Both the position numbers and the translations under genes were made by a program. Below the pieces are notes generated by a model. That model was not told the origin of the DNA. It ran no database searches and worked only from the letters and a program-made list of their open reading frames with translations. Below, piece by piece: positions 12,041 through 22,837 of a stretch of 64,000 nucleotides of DNA; position 1 is the first letter of the stretch, and each line of letters opens with the position of its first letter. Source of the stretch: Bromus sterilis (Eukaryota > Streptophyta > Magnoliopsida > Poales > Poaceae); the NCBI GenBank assembly GCA_950022295.1, contig OX465600.1, positions 304,244,031-304,308,030 of the forward strand, written 5' to 3'.

Positions 12041-12368
12041 GATCCTACTGATCTAATAAACGTGGATGACCTTACATGGAATCCAGAACGTTGCTAGGCT
12101 CATTTCGTGACTATTATTTTTTGAAAAGGAGGATAACCCTCGGCCTGCATGAAATGATGCATGCGGCCATATATTACTAAGAATGTAAAATTCAGCAGCC
12201 GAACAACATCGACTCAGAAATAAAGAAAAATTAAAACCCGAGGCCGCATGCCTGACGACAGTTACTTCATCAGATAACCATTAACCCTATGATACAAGAC
12301 CACATCAAAACAATAATTACACAACTCCTTGACTACCCCTTCAACAAGGAATCACCGCACGTGTACCG
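12041..12368. other. Unclassified repeat-like sequence upstream of the IPMS relic
   Basis: Contains a gaaaaggaggataaccctcggcctgc-type block with the palindromic run tgcatgaaatgatgcatgc nearby. This style is common in grass repeats, but I cannot assign a family. No gene is seen. Confidence 0.3.
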
Positions 12369-14085
12369 ATGCGCGCAGCCTTCTCCACCGCCGCCATGCC
12401 CAGCCGCTTGCCACGCACGCTGGCTCCGCCACTGGTCTGCGCGAACGCAAGGCCGACCCGCTGCGTCCGTGCGTGCTTGAAGGCACCGGGGCGGCCGGAG
12501 GAGGACGTCCCGGGCCGATTCCCTGTCGGCAACATGACGAGCACACAGAAGCTCGTCGTCGCCAGCCTCGGCGTTCCAGCCTCCGCGCCCGACGACCTCG
12601 ACGCCGTGCCCGTGCAGCCCATCGCCTTGGAGGTGGGGATCACATTCGTCGGGGAGGATGGCCACTTGCTGGCCATCTTATGCCTCCCGGGCTTGATCAA
12701 GTTCAGCGACGGGGATACTGACGCCGACAGGTACCATGGTTCAAAACCTAGTACTCCAGCTTGTCTGTCTTCCTTTTAGTTTTTACTACTGTACTACCAA
12801 AGTAGGAGTATAATCATATGGCTGTTAAATACTAACTTTCACTTTCTCATACAGGTCGAATCGAGTAGTGGTAATAAAGGCCGGAACAGCAACTCTTTCC
12901 AAGGAATTTTGGGAGGAATTAATAATTGCTCAAATAAAAGCAAACACTGCTGGAACTGAAAATGCAATTATATATACTCATTGCCAAAACGTTCTTGGTC
13001 TTACAAGTGCCAACACTTTAGTGGTAGTACTACTAATCCCTTCTCCATAGCTAGTCTTACGGTCTTACTACCTCTTTTTTGTCTTATCATGTTACTCATT
13101 TGGCTTGGCTTTTTTGGCTGTTTCTGCCGGAGCACTGCAGTTAGAGGTGACTAGCAGTGGAAAATCCAGAAATGCTTCCTTGGAGGAGGTGAGCTCTATT
13201 TATTTATTTATTGGCATTAACTGCAAGTTCATCTTATCGGGAAGTGAAAAGATATGAGTGTGGCTTGATTGCTAGTCCCTCCTTTCCGGTTTAAAAGGTC
13301 CGCGTGCATCCTTTAGATCATCAGTTTGACCAATGTAATACTACTGATTTTACATCACAAAATTTATACCATGAAAAAAAATTAAGATTTGAAGTATCTC
13401 ATGGTATACATTGTATGATAATGATATACCATTTGTGTTATATTGGTTAAATTGTCTATCTACGGATATGCATGGGCCTTCTAAACCGAAAAGGATGTAG
13501 TGCATATATAATAATATATGTTTTGAGTTTGACCGCTCTTCAGGTTGTCCCGGCAATTAAATGTCGTTAACAACTTATAGGTGGCCTATATACTAGAGAT
13601 AATACCCAAGAAAATACTATGACAAGCAAAATGGTACATACTGGTGTCTTTAATTTCTACCGAAAAGGAGGATTACACCCGGACTCTACATACATATTGT
13701 GTCTTTTGTCTTGTTCCTTTTGTGTTCTTTTGTCTTTGCTGCAATTTCTCACGAAAACATGATTTCTTGTGCCAAATTTTCTAATAATTCTAGGTACAAG
13801 AGCATAGTGGACTTCAAGCACAGACACATAAAGCTACTGTTGGTGCCAATGCCATTGCTCGTGAAAGTGGAATCCATCAGGTACCTGAATTTGTAGTCTC
13901 AAACAAGGAAGTGATTGGCCTTTTAGTAGTGATTGTAGTTTTGGTTTTCCTGTGATAGCATGACTTGGAATTGTTTGTTTACATGTCAACCTGTCTACGA
14001 TAGAATTGCAAATTTAAATTTTGTTTGGTTCCTTTTATTTTGAAGGATTTAAATGGGATGGGTAAGTTCAAAGGAACCCCAAATG
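12369..14085 (+). pseudogene. 2-isopropylmalate synthase (IPMS, LeuA-like) pseudogene, at least five exons
   Basis: IPMS makes 2-isopropylmalate from acetyl-CoA and 2-oxoisovalerate in plastids, the first step of leucine synthesis. Exon A (12369-12730) encodes a transit-peptide-like N terminus, then MTSTQKLVVA, PDDLDAV and VGEDGH. Exon B (12855-13020) joins in frame and encodes SNR, VIKAG, IKANTAGTENAI and THCQNVLGL. Exon C (about 13115-13188) encodes QLEVT and NASLEEV. Exon D (13794-13880) encodes VQEHSGL and VGANAIARESGIHQ. Exon E (14045-14082) encodes GKFKGT. These occur in family order, with plausible gt/ag borders for A-D. The stretch with the catalytic DTTLRDGEQ motif is missing from exon A, the THCQND site reads THCQNV, long segments are absent between exons A and B and around exon C, and exon E runs into a stop. 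The C-terminal regulatory domain is absent. It is a clear relic; no activity is expected. Confidence 0.85.
13275..13500. mobile_element. Stowaway-like MITE within the IPMS relic
   Basis: Left end gtccctcctttccggttta and right end taaaccgaaaaggatgtag form imperfect terminal inverted repeats around a 226-bp AT-rich core. The left flank ends in TA, as expected for a Tc1/mariner-type target. It sits in the intron between exons C and D. Confidence 0.6.
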
Positions 14086-14265
14086 CTAGGTAGTTCAACA
14101 CATGATCTGGTGAAGGTAGTTCAACACATGAAAATGAGTTCGATAATGAGTTCGATAATGGCAACCTCAGGTATTCAACCCCACAAACATCATCTGGTGA
14201 AGGTAGTTCAACACATGAAAATGAGTTCAATAATGGCAACCTCAGGTATTATGCAAATGTATCTT
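14085..14265 (+). repeat. Short tandem repeat after the IPMS relic
   Basis: Units containing ggtgaaggtagttcaacaca and tgaaaatgagttc-ataatgg recur two to three times, with gcaacctcaggtatt closing two of them. In one frame it would code for an acidic, serine-rich peptide. No family is recognised, and it is not needed to explain the IPMS exons. Confidence 0.6.
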
Positions 14266-14269
14266 TGCG

Positions 14270-15332
14270 ACTTTGCCCTGAGTCAGGGACTATCTATTAT
14301 CTTAATATGGTGTATAGTTGTAAGTCCGAGCTAATGAACCCCAAATGCTTAGGTTTTGTATATATACATATAACATGCATGGACACTATCAAATTCTCTG
14401 AAACATGTACAACATTACAAGTAGCGTCATAGTACAATCAGTCATCTAGACAATGGATGGGTTCTTGGCACAATATTAATGGGGTTTCCTATCCCGGACC
14501 GAGTTTGAATTATCGCTGGTGGAACTCTGTGTCTCAAATCTTCTTCATCCTTTCTTCTCCACCAAATGAAATACCATGGTCCCATGTTGACATGAGATTG
14601 AATATCGTTTCTCTCATGTATATAGATTGCACATGTTGCTTTTATATGTACAAAGGGGAGGACTCTCGCAAATAGACCTTACAACCCTCTTTATAGACGG
14701 ATATCGCCATGCCCGAAACGGAAACACAAGGGTCGTAAGCGCGTTGTAGGGTGTGGCATGCCAGCCATCCAACATCCTATTTACCTTAAGGGTATCATGC
14801 TTACGATGAAGATTGATCAAATGCACACCCTGATCACATATAATAAAGTATAATTTCATAATCGACACCTTGCAAAATCAAGTAGAATAGATTGGACAAC
14901 AGAAAGAGAAGGAAACATCAATCAAACCTGACAAAAGGATGGTTCATATCGAAGCAGCCTAGGAGTCTAAATAGATAGCAATGTGACCGTGGGAGCAATC
15001 ATCATTGCCCAGAAGCAACCAGGTGATTTGGCAGTAAGTGCCTGTAAGCCGAAGCTCAAGCAGGGGAATCTCTAGTATAGGCAGTTCGAAAAGGATGCGT
15101 TTATGTACAACTACTATATCCAAAAGGCTTAGATCTCCAAAAGGTGCCTCTCCTCCTAAAAAAATACAACAGGCAAGAAGCATAAATACAAGTTTATGAC
15201 AGATGATGAGAGAAATAGTAAATAAAGGTAGAGAACTCTGGAAATAAGAAAGTACAAGAGCTGATGTTGCTATTACGTAGGCGATGGTTCTACTTTCTCT
15301 TGGGCCGCTTGATCCCACCGGCGGGAGCATCC
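14270..15332. other. No recognisable gene
   Basis: Mixed-composition DNA. A duplicate of gaaccccaaatgct from the end of the IPMS relic appears at about 14336. Open frames here are short and show no domain; a 140-codon minus-strand frame (14959-15381) overlaps the tandem array and is hydrophobic by composition only. Confidence 0.35.
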
Positions 15333-15670
15333 ACTCGCAACTAGGGGGTTCATTTTCGACACCCAGTTGCAAGTTAACCATCTACTCGCAACTAGGGGTG
15401 TACCTTTTCATTTCCACCCCAGTTGCAAGTCAACCACTGACTCACAACTGTGGGGTGACTTTTTATCATTTTTCAGTCCAGTTGCGAGTCGACCACAGAC
15501 TCGCAACCCAAGCGTTGAATTTTCATTTTCACATTAGTTTCAAACCAACCATGGGCTCACAACTCCGGGGTTGACTTTAAATTTCTACCTCGGTTGCAAA
15601 CTACAAACTCGTAATTGTGTGGGAGACTTTTTCATTTTCTACCTCAATTGCAAGTCCACAACCAACTCGC
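15333..15670 (+). repeat. Tandem array, 51-59-bp unit, about 6 copies
   Basis: The word ctcgcaact or a close variant (ctcacaact, ctcgtaatt) recurs at 15333, 15384, 15441, 15500, 15556, 15608 and 15666, each followed by a gggg..ttcattttc-type stretch and cagttgcaagtc. The units are diverged. The array is cut at 15671 by an LTR end. Confidence 0.8.
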
Positions 15671-16250
15671 TGTTGGGATACGGGGCAGAAAACACAATTT
15701 TTTTATACCTACGGTACCCGAACCCAAGATCTATGCTATGGCGATGTAAAGTAACGGAGGGAATCGGTGTTCATACCTTTGAAGACCGAAAGAGGGAAAC
15801 GTTCGTAGACTCTGATCTACGACCTCCCTGTCATGTAGAAGACCACCACCGGCGAGGATGACTCCCGGTAAACCTCCAGCGACGAAGCAGCACCACAGGT
15901 GTAGTGCCTCGAAGAGATTATACACGTACGACACAACCGATGTTCCTCCCGGGCTCCGAACCAGGCGAGCAGCGGAAAGAAGACGGCTACGGATCCCAAC
16001 TCCAGCAGAGCGACGGCCTGCCTTATGGTGGAGAACTCCAATCCTAGTGCAGACTCCAAACAAGGGGAGTCCACTTCCGGAAATGGAGAAGGAAGAAGAA
16101 GGAGATTAATTGTGTATGGAAAAAGGGGGGTCTACCCCTCTATATAAAGGCCAAGGGGGGTGTGATCCCTCTTCCCTCCCCCATGTGGGACTAAACCCCC
16201 AAGGGGGGGAGGGCGCCGGCCAAGGGGGCGGATGGGCCCCGATTGAGCAA
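15671..16250 (-). repeat. Solo/truncated LTR fragment, minus orientation
   Basis: The plus-strand boundary is tgttgggatacggggcaga at 15671. Read on the minus strand, the segment has a TATA box (plus 16139-16150), an exon-like leader rich in CTCCxCC, and an end in ...gtatcccaaca, all typical of a Copia-type LTR. No internal domain or second LTR adjoins it. The right limit is set where sequence shared with the second DUF247 copy begins (about 16251). Confidence 0.6.
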
Positions 16251-16450
16251 GTCAGTAACAAATAAAATGTATTATTTAAAAAATGCAATTTACTGTCTTG
16301 ATCTTCTAACAAATGCCCAGTAATAACCATTTTTGAATGGTTACTAGTTCCGGTACATGCATGATTTTACTTACATATTACTGGTATATGTGGCAACAAA
16401 AACGAACAGAAGAATCAAGGAGGTGTGTAATATATGGCACAAAAATTAAG

Positions 16451-17908
16451 CTAGTGCCTCTTGAGAGATAGGAGAGTCTTGAAGATGCCCACGAGAACAC
16501 CAACGATGGAGAGCACCGCGACGATTGCCTTGAAGTTTTTGTAGATGAACTGGTGCACCTTGATCCACATCCACCTGTTGAGCTTGTAGGCCTCGACCTC
16601 TTCCATTATGTGAACGTGGAGAGCGCCACCACTTATGCACTTGACAAGCTTCTTGAAGAAGTCGAGCGTCTCCTTGTTGGTGAGTTCTCCCTGCACCAGA
16701 CGCTTGGATCGCAGCTCGTGCACGTCCTCCTCCCGATCCATGAGCATCGCGAGGACAACAAGGTAGGATCAGACGACCGCCTTACTTTGACGAGCACCTG
16801 CTGCCATGCCCAAGCATACCTCGAAAGCCGCCATGTTGACAAGCCAGCAAGACCTTATGTCGTCCAGCAACAGCGGCGCCAGGAAGATCTCGGCAGAGAG
16901 GAATCCTTTCTTGATGCCTGTGTCCATGAACTTCGATGTCTTGCCGGCTGTCAGCTTGATGCCAATCTCTGCAAGCTCAATGGCGCTAATACTCTTCGAC
17001 ATAGACCTAAAACCATCTGGATCAGACAGTGGCACGCTATTATGTATCCTTCCAGCTTTGTAGACAAGGAGGATGCCAAGAAGATGCGGCGGCATGTAGC
17101 TAGCATCCAGGACAACTGGTCTCCTATCCATGTCCCCTCGGATTTGGAGCGTGCGCCCCATCTTACCGATGAACTTCTCCACGGGCACAGGCCTGAATAT
17201 CCTTAAGGTTTCAACCACCAGCCAGGGAAGTTGATTCTCAAGCAGCATTATGTCATTGCTGATGCAAGCCTGGTCCGACTCGAAGCAGGACAGTAACGAG
17301 GGAGGCAGCCTACCACGACCCGTATACATGAGCATATACTGCAGCAAGAAGCAACCATCAATGAACATCATATCTGCAAATTCAGTGTCTCCTACGTTGA
17401 GCTCGGCGTCCTTGGTGTCATAGAAGCTGCGGGCAGCACCTATGACCGAGAAGACCGCCGCATACATCTCATCAAATGGGTGGCCTGAGTCCCTGATAAA
17501 GTGGTGTGCGGCCACGCGCTTCACCTTCTCCATCTCATTTAGCTTACTTGAGTTGTGGTGGTAAAGGCCAATGCTCACGGCCATCGGTTGGATGTAACGC
17601 CGGCCAAAACCTCGCAGGCTTGCAGGGAACCTATGAATCTTCATTTCCATATTATTGAAATCAGTCTCAAACTGTTGTGCTTCTGTCTTCCACTTCTTGA
17701 CCTGAACCTGTCTATCCGGGAAATCAACAACAGGTAATAGTACTTGTCCCATCTCTATCTCATCACAATCATTCTGTGGGTCTCCTTCATAAAAGTAGCA
17801 GTCATAAGGACCAGGCCGGGACCGTTGTGCAGCTGCTTTCTTAACCTCCTTCTCAACCTTCGACTTTTCCGGCTGAGAGGTAGATTCACCCAAGGCATCT
17901 GTTGGATC
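16451..17908 (-). pseudogene. DUF247 protein gene with an in-frame TGA
   Basis: The minus strand encodes a plant DUF247 (PF03140) protein whose function is unknown apart from roles at grass self-incompatibility loci. Landmarks in order: ...IHRFPASLRG, YIQPMAVSIGLYHH, a MFIDGCFLLQYML-type core motif, LLENQLPWLVVETL, ASYMPPHLL near the middle, and a C-terminal hydrophobic helix (FKAIVAVLSIVGVLVGIF), probably a membrane anchor. The first exon base visible is 17908, after the acceptor tttttgtacag; the ATG at 17893 may be internal, with a further 5' exon not found. A TGA at 16769-16771 stops the frame after about 379 codons. The same frame continues cleanly for about 105 codons to the stop at 16451, including the membrane helix. 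One nonsense base thus separates it from a normal-length (about 480 residue) protein. It may be a recent pseudogene, or a truncated but expressed allele. Confidence 0.85.
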
Positions 17909-18693
17909 CTGTACAAAAATTTACAATTAGACCAATTTTGCAAGACAAGCCAAAACCAGAGTCTTCAATGTTACCAGCTGAGCTCTTGCACACGCTCACT
18001 GTGGAGACCAGTTGAGAGGTTCGTATCACCATCTGGAAATAACTACGCTGGGTTGCTGCTGCCAACGTTCTACTGCTAGTTAGATAGTTCTGGGTTCACA
18101 TCCAAGTTAAATGCATATATAAGCTTTGTACTTGCTAGACTAGTGGCTGACCACCACATTCTGTCAGCAACTTGCTTGCTGCAGATACCTATCATCGCTG
18201 CTTCCCCGACAAATGGCAGAATTTAGTTGGTATTATTGACTATTGACTTGGTAGCACATCGCTGCAGATACCGCAAACTTGCCAAGTCCTAATGATTTGA
18301 CTTTCAGGCTTTAACTCACAAAATATTGGCAGAATTTAGTTGGTAATGACTATTGACTTGGTAGCACATTGCAAGCTAGACCTGTGGACATTCATAAAAC
18401 TCAAACGATTTCCTCTTAAAGTCAATGCTATGAGCTCCGACGAATAACAAATTCCTAAAGCCAGAACAGCAAGACAACAAGTCATGAGCTGGGTTCAAGT
18501 AAAGAATATGATACATGTTAAAAATGATCACATTCACATGTATAAAACTTGGTTCAATACATCCCTCACAAAAACATTGCCTTCTAAAAGTTGCAACAAG
18601 TTTTTTGACTTGTTGTTACCGTGGACAAAAGAGGTGGAAAGGTAGATTGCAAGAACTAAAATTCTAAAAGCTTGGCAAAATTTAGACCAGCAG
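17909..18693. other. Upstream region of the DUF247 gene
   Basis: AT-rich DNA with a local duplication (ttgactattgacttggtagcacat near 18235-18260 and 18348-18371). A promoter and first exon for the DUF247 gene would lie here on the minus strand, but I could not pick a convincing TATA box or start codon. Confidence 0.35.
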
Positions 18694-18977
18694 CAGGGTG
18701 GTGGGCGCTAGGGTGGTGTGCTCCGGAGCGCTCGGGGAGATGGGTGGGATCGGGAGAAATCCCTGTCGGCTTGGCCGACCCCGACGCGGTGTCGCCTGGG
18801 GGTGACGCCAAGCCTTCTTGAAGGGCGTTGGGCGCCACCCTTCCCTTCTCCTTGTCGTGTACTGGGGGAAACTCGTGCAACAGTGTCGTCATCGTCGCAT
18901 CCCTTCTTGAAGGTGTTGCGTGGTACCTGTGCTTCGGAGTCGGAGCTTGACGGATGTTTCGGTGGGTGCTATGGTCG
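18694..18977 (+). repeat. Fragment of LINE-like 3' sequence, first copy
   Basis: From cagggtggtgggcg to gctatggtcg this is nearly identical to 54788-55070, in the same orientation, with only a few differences including one G in a G run. At 54.8 kb the sequence belongs to a longer element that ends in a LINE-like tail, so this copy is truncated on both sides. Confidence 0.75.
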
Positions 18978-19830
18978 TTGTAAGGCCCGATATGCGGTAC
19001 TGTTCCAGATCTATATCTTTCCATTCAGATCCGGGGACGAAGCACATATCAGTCCCACCGCGACATATGACATAGCCATATGCCCCGGATTTCCAACATG
19101 ATATCACAACATTATAGATACAAGGATACAACATCTCATACAGTCGGCATACAACTGCCTCAAATACAATACAACAGCGGAAAATACATGTCTGGGTATA
19201 GACTACAAGCAAATGCCTAGTGGCAAAGAGAAAAACATCGATCCTCATAACTACACGGGTCCAGGCCCTCCGCCAGGATCCACCTAACTAGTCGTCGTCG
19301 AGTCTCCACGTGAAACGTCGATCACCGTACCTGTTGTCGATCAAGAACCCTGAAAAGAGTTTGGGGATAGTATCATGAGTACAGAAGTACTCAGCATCCA
19401 ACTGTAGTGGTCAACTGACCCAGCAAGGACTTCATCACTCGTCATTCTAGGACAACTAGTAGTTTACGGTAAGGATGGGGTAAGTGGTGAGGTTGCTGCC
19501 GCACTAGCATTTATGAAGTGGCTAACGATCTATAGAGTAAGGTACGAAGCCAAGCATTCGATGAGGAATCGCCTCCAACAAGTCTTGCTATCAACTACTT
19601 ACGCAAGCATAACACCTATCCTATCCTTGTCCTCCTCTTCGCATCCCGACGAAGAAGAAGCAGTCAAGGCACACACACGTTTGATCAATTTATAGTTATG
19701 ATTATCTCAGTTGTTGTTTTCTATGAACAAGGAGTAGGTCTCAAGTCATCCATAACCGTGAACACGGCTTCTCGAAAAAAAATTAACCCTGCAGGGGTGT
19801 ATCAACTGCCCATTACAAGGCTCCGCATGC
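18978..19830. other. Probable LTR-derived fragment, unclassified
   Basis: Begins gtaaggcccgatatgcgg and continues through non-coding DNA with the flavour of a Gypsy LTR on the minus strand. No ends, primer site or coding region are visible, so the class stays open. Confidence 0.3.
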
Positions 19831-20089
19831 ACGCCCATCTCTCTCGGTTGCTACCCATTATAGGCAACAATTTTATGATTTAGTTCCGAGAGTTCCGAGA
19901 GGTCCGCAAAGATGAGATAGGAAAAAGTTGCTAACCTTTGTGAACACTTGGATGTAGATGGGTTTCTTCAAATCTTCACAAATCTTGGCAACAATGGAGT
20001 TTGAGCTCGAGAATAGAGAGAAGAGGAAATGAGAACAGAGAAAGATGAGCTTGGGATCGTGCTGGGGACGAAGCTCACTATATAGTGGT

Positions 20090-20403
20090 ATATTTAGTAC
20101 CGGTTGGTGCTACAAACCGGTACTAAAGGGGTGCCACTAGTACCGGCTGGTAGTACCAACCGGTACTAAAGAGCTCGCGGGGCCCCCGGTCCAACGGCAA
20201 CCTGACAGCACCAACTATAGTACCGGCTGGTAGTACCAACCGGTACTAAAGGGTGTTGTCAGGTTGTCGTTGGACCGGGGGCCTACCGCATGAACCGGTA
20301 CTAAAGCCCCGACCTCACGAACCAGTACTACTGGGCCAGTAGTACCGGTTCGTGGTCGAACCGTGACCTTTGCTCAGGATCAAAGGCATGTTTTCTACTA
20401 GTG
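20090..20403 (+). mobile_element. CACTA transposon end with accggtact subterminal repeats
   Basis: Ends in ttttctactagtg at 20403, the inverse of CACTAGTAGAAAA. Multiple subterminal copies of gtaccggtt / aaccggtac occur from about 20095. It includes a longer inverted pair (gggcccccggtccaacg near 20178 and cgttggaccgggggcc near 20268). The opposite terminus was not found; the left limit is where the repeats start. Same repeat family as the end at 8691. Confidence 0.7.
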
Positions 20404-20639
20404 ATGCCATGTTTGCAGTATATGTTAAACTATCTGGTGACAGTCAACAAAGTTTGTCCATAGGTACTAGAGATGATTGATGTGCCTACCTATGAATCAG
20501 ATGGTTGCGAGTTCATACAGATAAGAGTAACACAATATATGTTGGGATCTTGACTCGTAGAGGCTGATTTTGTAGTAATTAATTCAGTATATGTATTCAA
20601 ACTGTATAGACTTTCTTCCTCATGAGCACCTTCTTAACT

Positions 20640-20801
20640 ACTGCACTCCTCTGTCACTGATTAAAATTTGCTCTTGTATTACTGTTCAATACACGGATCA
20701 TTTTTATAATATTGGTTGCATATTGTGTCTAAAATTTTAAATTCTTGCCAATCCATTGTAAAAATAGACGGGTGCAGCAACGCGCGCCCTCAATGATCTA
20801 G
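20640..20801 (+). mobile_element. Helitron 3' end
   Basis: The stem-loop GGGTGC-agcaacgc-GCGCCC (about 20770-20789, one G-T pair) is followed after about 8 bases by CTAG at 20798-20801 and then T. This is the Helitron 3' signature of a short GC hairpin followed by CTRR. The 5' TC end was not located, so the extent to the left is a guess. Confidence 0.6.
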
Positions 20802-21195
20802 TACTAGATAAAGAGCGGCACTTTGTAACAGTATGTAGTACACGTGAAACATACGTACCAAACTATTTTATGAGACGAAAAACAGCGACAAAGCTTCTGT
20901 AGAGAACAACTCTAGGACCCGAGGTTGTTTATTTATACGCCGTGCTAATATATAGCACGGGATACATACAAACCACGTAGGTTTCACACAAACGATACAC
21001 TTACTTTCTCTTGACAAGGGAGGGATTTACGGCATATCATAACATGGTAGGTATATATATTACGTACTCCTACCGGCTAACAAATGAATCCCAGTTTTAT
21101 TGCAGCAGCATGCAGCACACTAGTAGAGTAGTAATAGCACTTAGGATTCATAGACTTCTCCTTTCAGTAGGATTACCGCGATGGATGATGACGGA
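20802..21195. other. No gene seen; 3' flank of the jacalin gene
   Basis: Mixed sequence that on the minus strand follows the lectin stop codon. It contains the expected AT-rich 3' UTR but no single clear polyadenylation motif that I would commit to. Confidence 0.3.
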
Positions 21196-21846
21196 TCAGG
21201 GAAGAACATAGACACCAATGGCATCAATGATATCCCCCACACGTCCAAAGAAACCAGTGATCTGGCCGCCGTTAGTCACCGGGACATGGAAAGAACCCCC
21301 AGAACCGACACTGCCAATTTCCACATTCTGGCCCTTGTTAGTAACAAATTTGAGAGACTTCACAACTGCAGGCACATTACCCCATCGACCATAGGTTCCT
21401 GAAATTTCCGTCACACATTCTGTGTCTTCAAGGTCTAACTGCACAAAATGAAAGACACACATTATTTAGCCAAATTCATATATAACTAGGAGTTTGTACA
21501 GTGAAGAAGTTACAAATTTTTATTTACGGTTAAGCTGATTCACATACCGTACGTTTGTTCCCACTAGGTCCTCCCCATGCACCCTCCACATGCTGATTCC
21601 CAGCATGATCATCGTAAGTAAACTTGATAGAGTGGATTGCCTCTGCGCTAAAAACTTCCACACGAACGAGTCGGTGGGGAGAGTGTTTAATGTCGCGAGG
21701 CTGGCCTCCGGCTCCACCCCACAATCCAATCTTCACAGGCTTGCTCTGCATGCACGATCACAAGCCAAATCAATGAAAGTATGACATGCGTAACTGAAAT
21801 TAAGAAGTAGTACTTGTAGTTTGTGTGTGAGTTGGGCTCAAACCAT
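21196..21846 (-). CDS. Jacalin-related mannose-type lectin (SalT-like), single domain
   Basis: Two coding exons give one jacalin domain (PF01419). Exon 21745-21548 encodes SKPVKIGLWGGAGG, then HRLVRVEV and IHSIKFTYDDHAG, ending NKRT. Exon 21438-21196 encodes CVTEISGTYGRWG, VVKSLKFVTNKG and GFFGRVGDIIDAIGVYV, ending at TGA. Donor gtatgtg and acceptor tttgtgcag keep frame. The G-RVG-D loop is the carbohydrate-binding GxxxD motif, and the N-terminal GLWGGAGG also belongs to the site. The best start is an ATG at 21846-21844 with a one-codon exon and a 98-bp intron (ATG|gtttga ... catgcag|AGC). An alternative ATG at 21751-21749 gives nearly the same protein. The product is about 147 residues, normal for stress-induced single-domain grass lectins such as rice SalT, usually cytosolic. 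No lesion is seen. A dirigent domain, common in chimeric grass jacalins, is not found upstream. Confidence 0.85.
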
Positions 21847-21954
21847 CTTGAAGCTAGCTCAACACAAATGAAAATAGTAGGGGGGTAGTAGTATAGTAGA
21901 GTATGCTATGTGGAATATGTGGAGTTCGCTGGCCTTCATGAATAGCGAGCATCC

Positions 21955-21963
21955 CTATATATG
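21955..21963 (-). promoter_or_regulatory. TATA box of the jacalin gene
   Basis: On the minus strand ccatatatag lies about 110 bases before the proposed ATG, giving a predicted leader of about 80 bases. No competing TATA lies closer. Confidence 0.5.
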
Positions 21964-22201
21964 GTCGAGCGCATGAACAATGCACTACCCAACCTGCTTT
22001 GTTATTGCATGCTACCACTTTGAATGCCAGCGTGCCGAACTCCTTAAGAATGAATTAGTTGGCTAGCATAACAGTTGACTACTGCATCATGCTATGATCT
22101 TACACTGATGACATTAAATAAATGTTTCTCTACACATATCATCAATAGATAGCTAGCTACACAGCACGGCAGTTTACTACAGGCAGACACGATAGCTATG
22201 A

Positions 22202-22440
22202 CCAAGGTTTTTAGTTTCGGAAACAGAAAAATTTCGCACCTCATCGAAATATGTGTAATTTCGGAAATTTCAAATATTTCAGAAATTATTTCGTATTTTA
22301 TATTTGAGTTTTCACTTAATTTCAATGAATTTTAGCCTAATTGAAATTTATTTTAAAATTAGTTTGAATATGAAAAAAAAATTCATAGTTATAGATATTT
22401 CGGACCCCATCGAAATTTGGGTTGAAAATTTTAACCTTGG
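22202..22440. mobile_element. MITE-like element, ccaaggtt termini
   Basis: Left end ccaaggtttttagtttcgg and right end gaaaattttaaccttgg are imperfect inverted repeats around a 239-bp AT-rich core containing repeated tttcggaaat and its inverse. No coding capacity. The family is not named. Confidence 0.6.
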
Positions 22441-22837
22441 CTATAACCTCACACACTAGTGACACCAAGAAATGCTTCTCTCTTTATAATGAAGAAAAAA
22501 TGCTACAATAAAAAACTATAACCATTTCATTTATTCGATTCTTGCATGCTGATCTTGTTTTATGGGTTTCAGCAGAAGTGTGATGCGAACATCATCAGTA
22601 ATTCTATGCCTAGGAGGATAAATTAGGTTGTTCTTTGGACTTTTTTTATCCAACCTGTGGATTTCTCACGGCGTCTTAGATTGTTTGTTAGATCTTGAGC
22701 CAATGTGGTTTCATAACAAAGTACCTGTAGATTTTTTTAAAAATTGTAAGTTATAAACTTTGATTGGTTTTATTAAAAAAAACTCATAACATTAGATACA
22801 TCATGAGGCATATTTTCTCTATATATTTGGGACGTGG

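Noticed and set aside
14959..15381. 140-codon minus-strand membrane-like protein
   Set aside because: It overlaps the tandem array and lacks homology features; hydrophobicity comes from T/C-rich composition.
16746..16832. A short intron that would remove the TGA in the DUF247 gene
   Set aside because: A gtatgc donor is present at the right place, but no acceptor lies far enough downstream before the conserved sequence resumes; the intron would be under about 80 bases.
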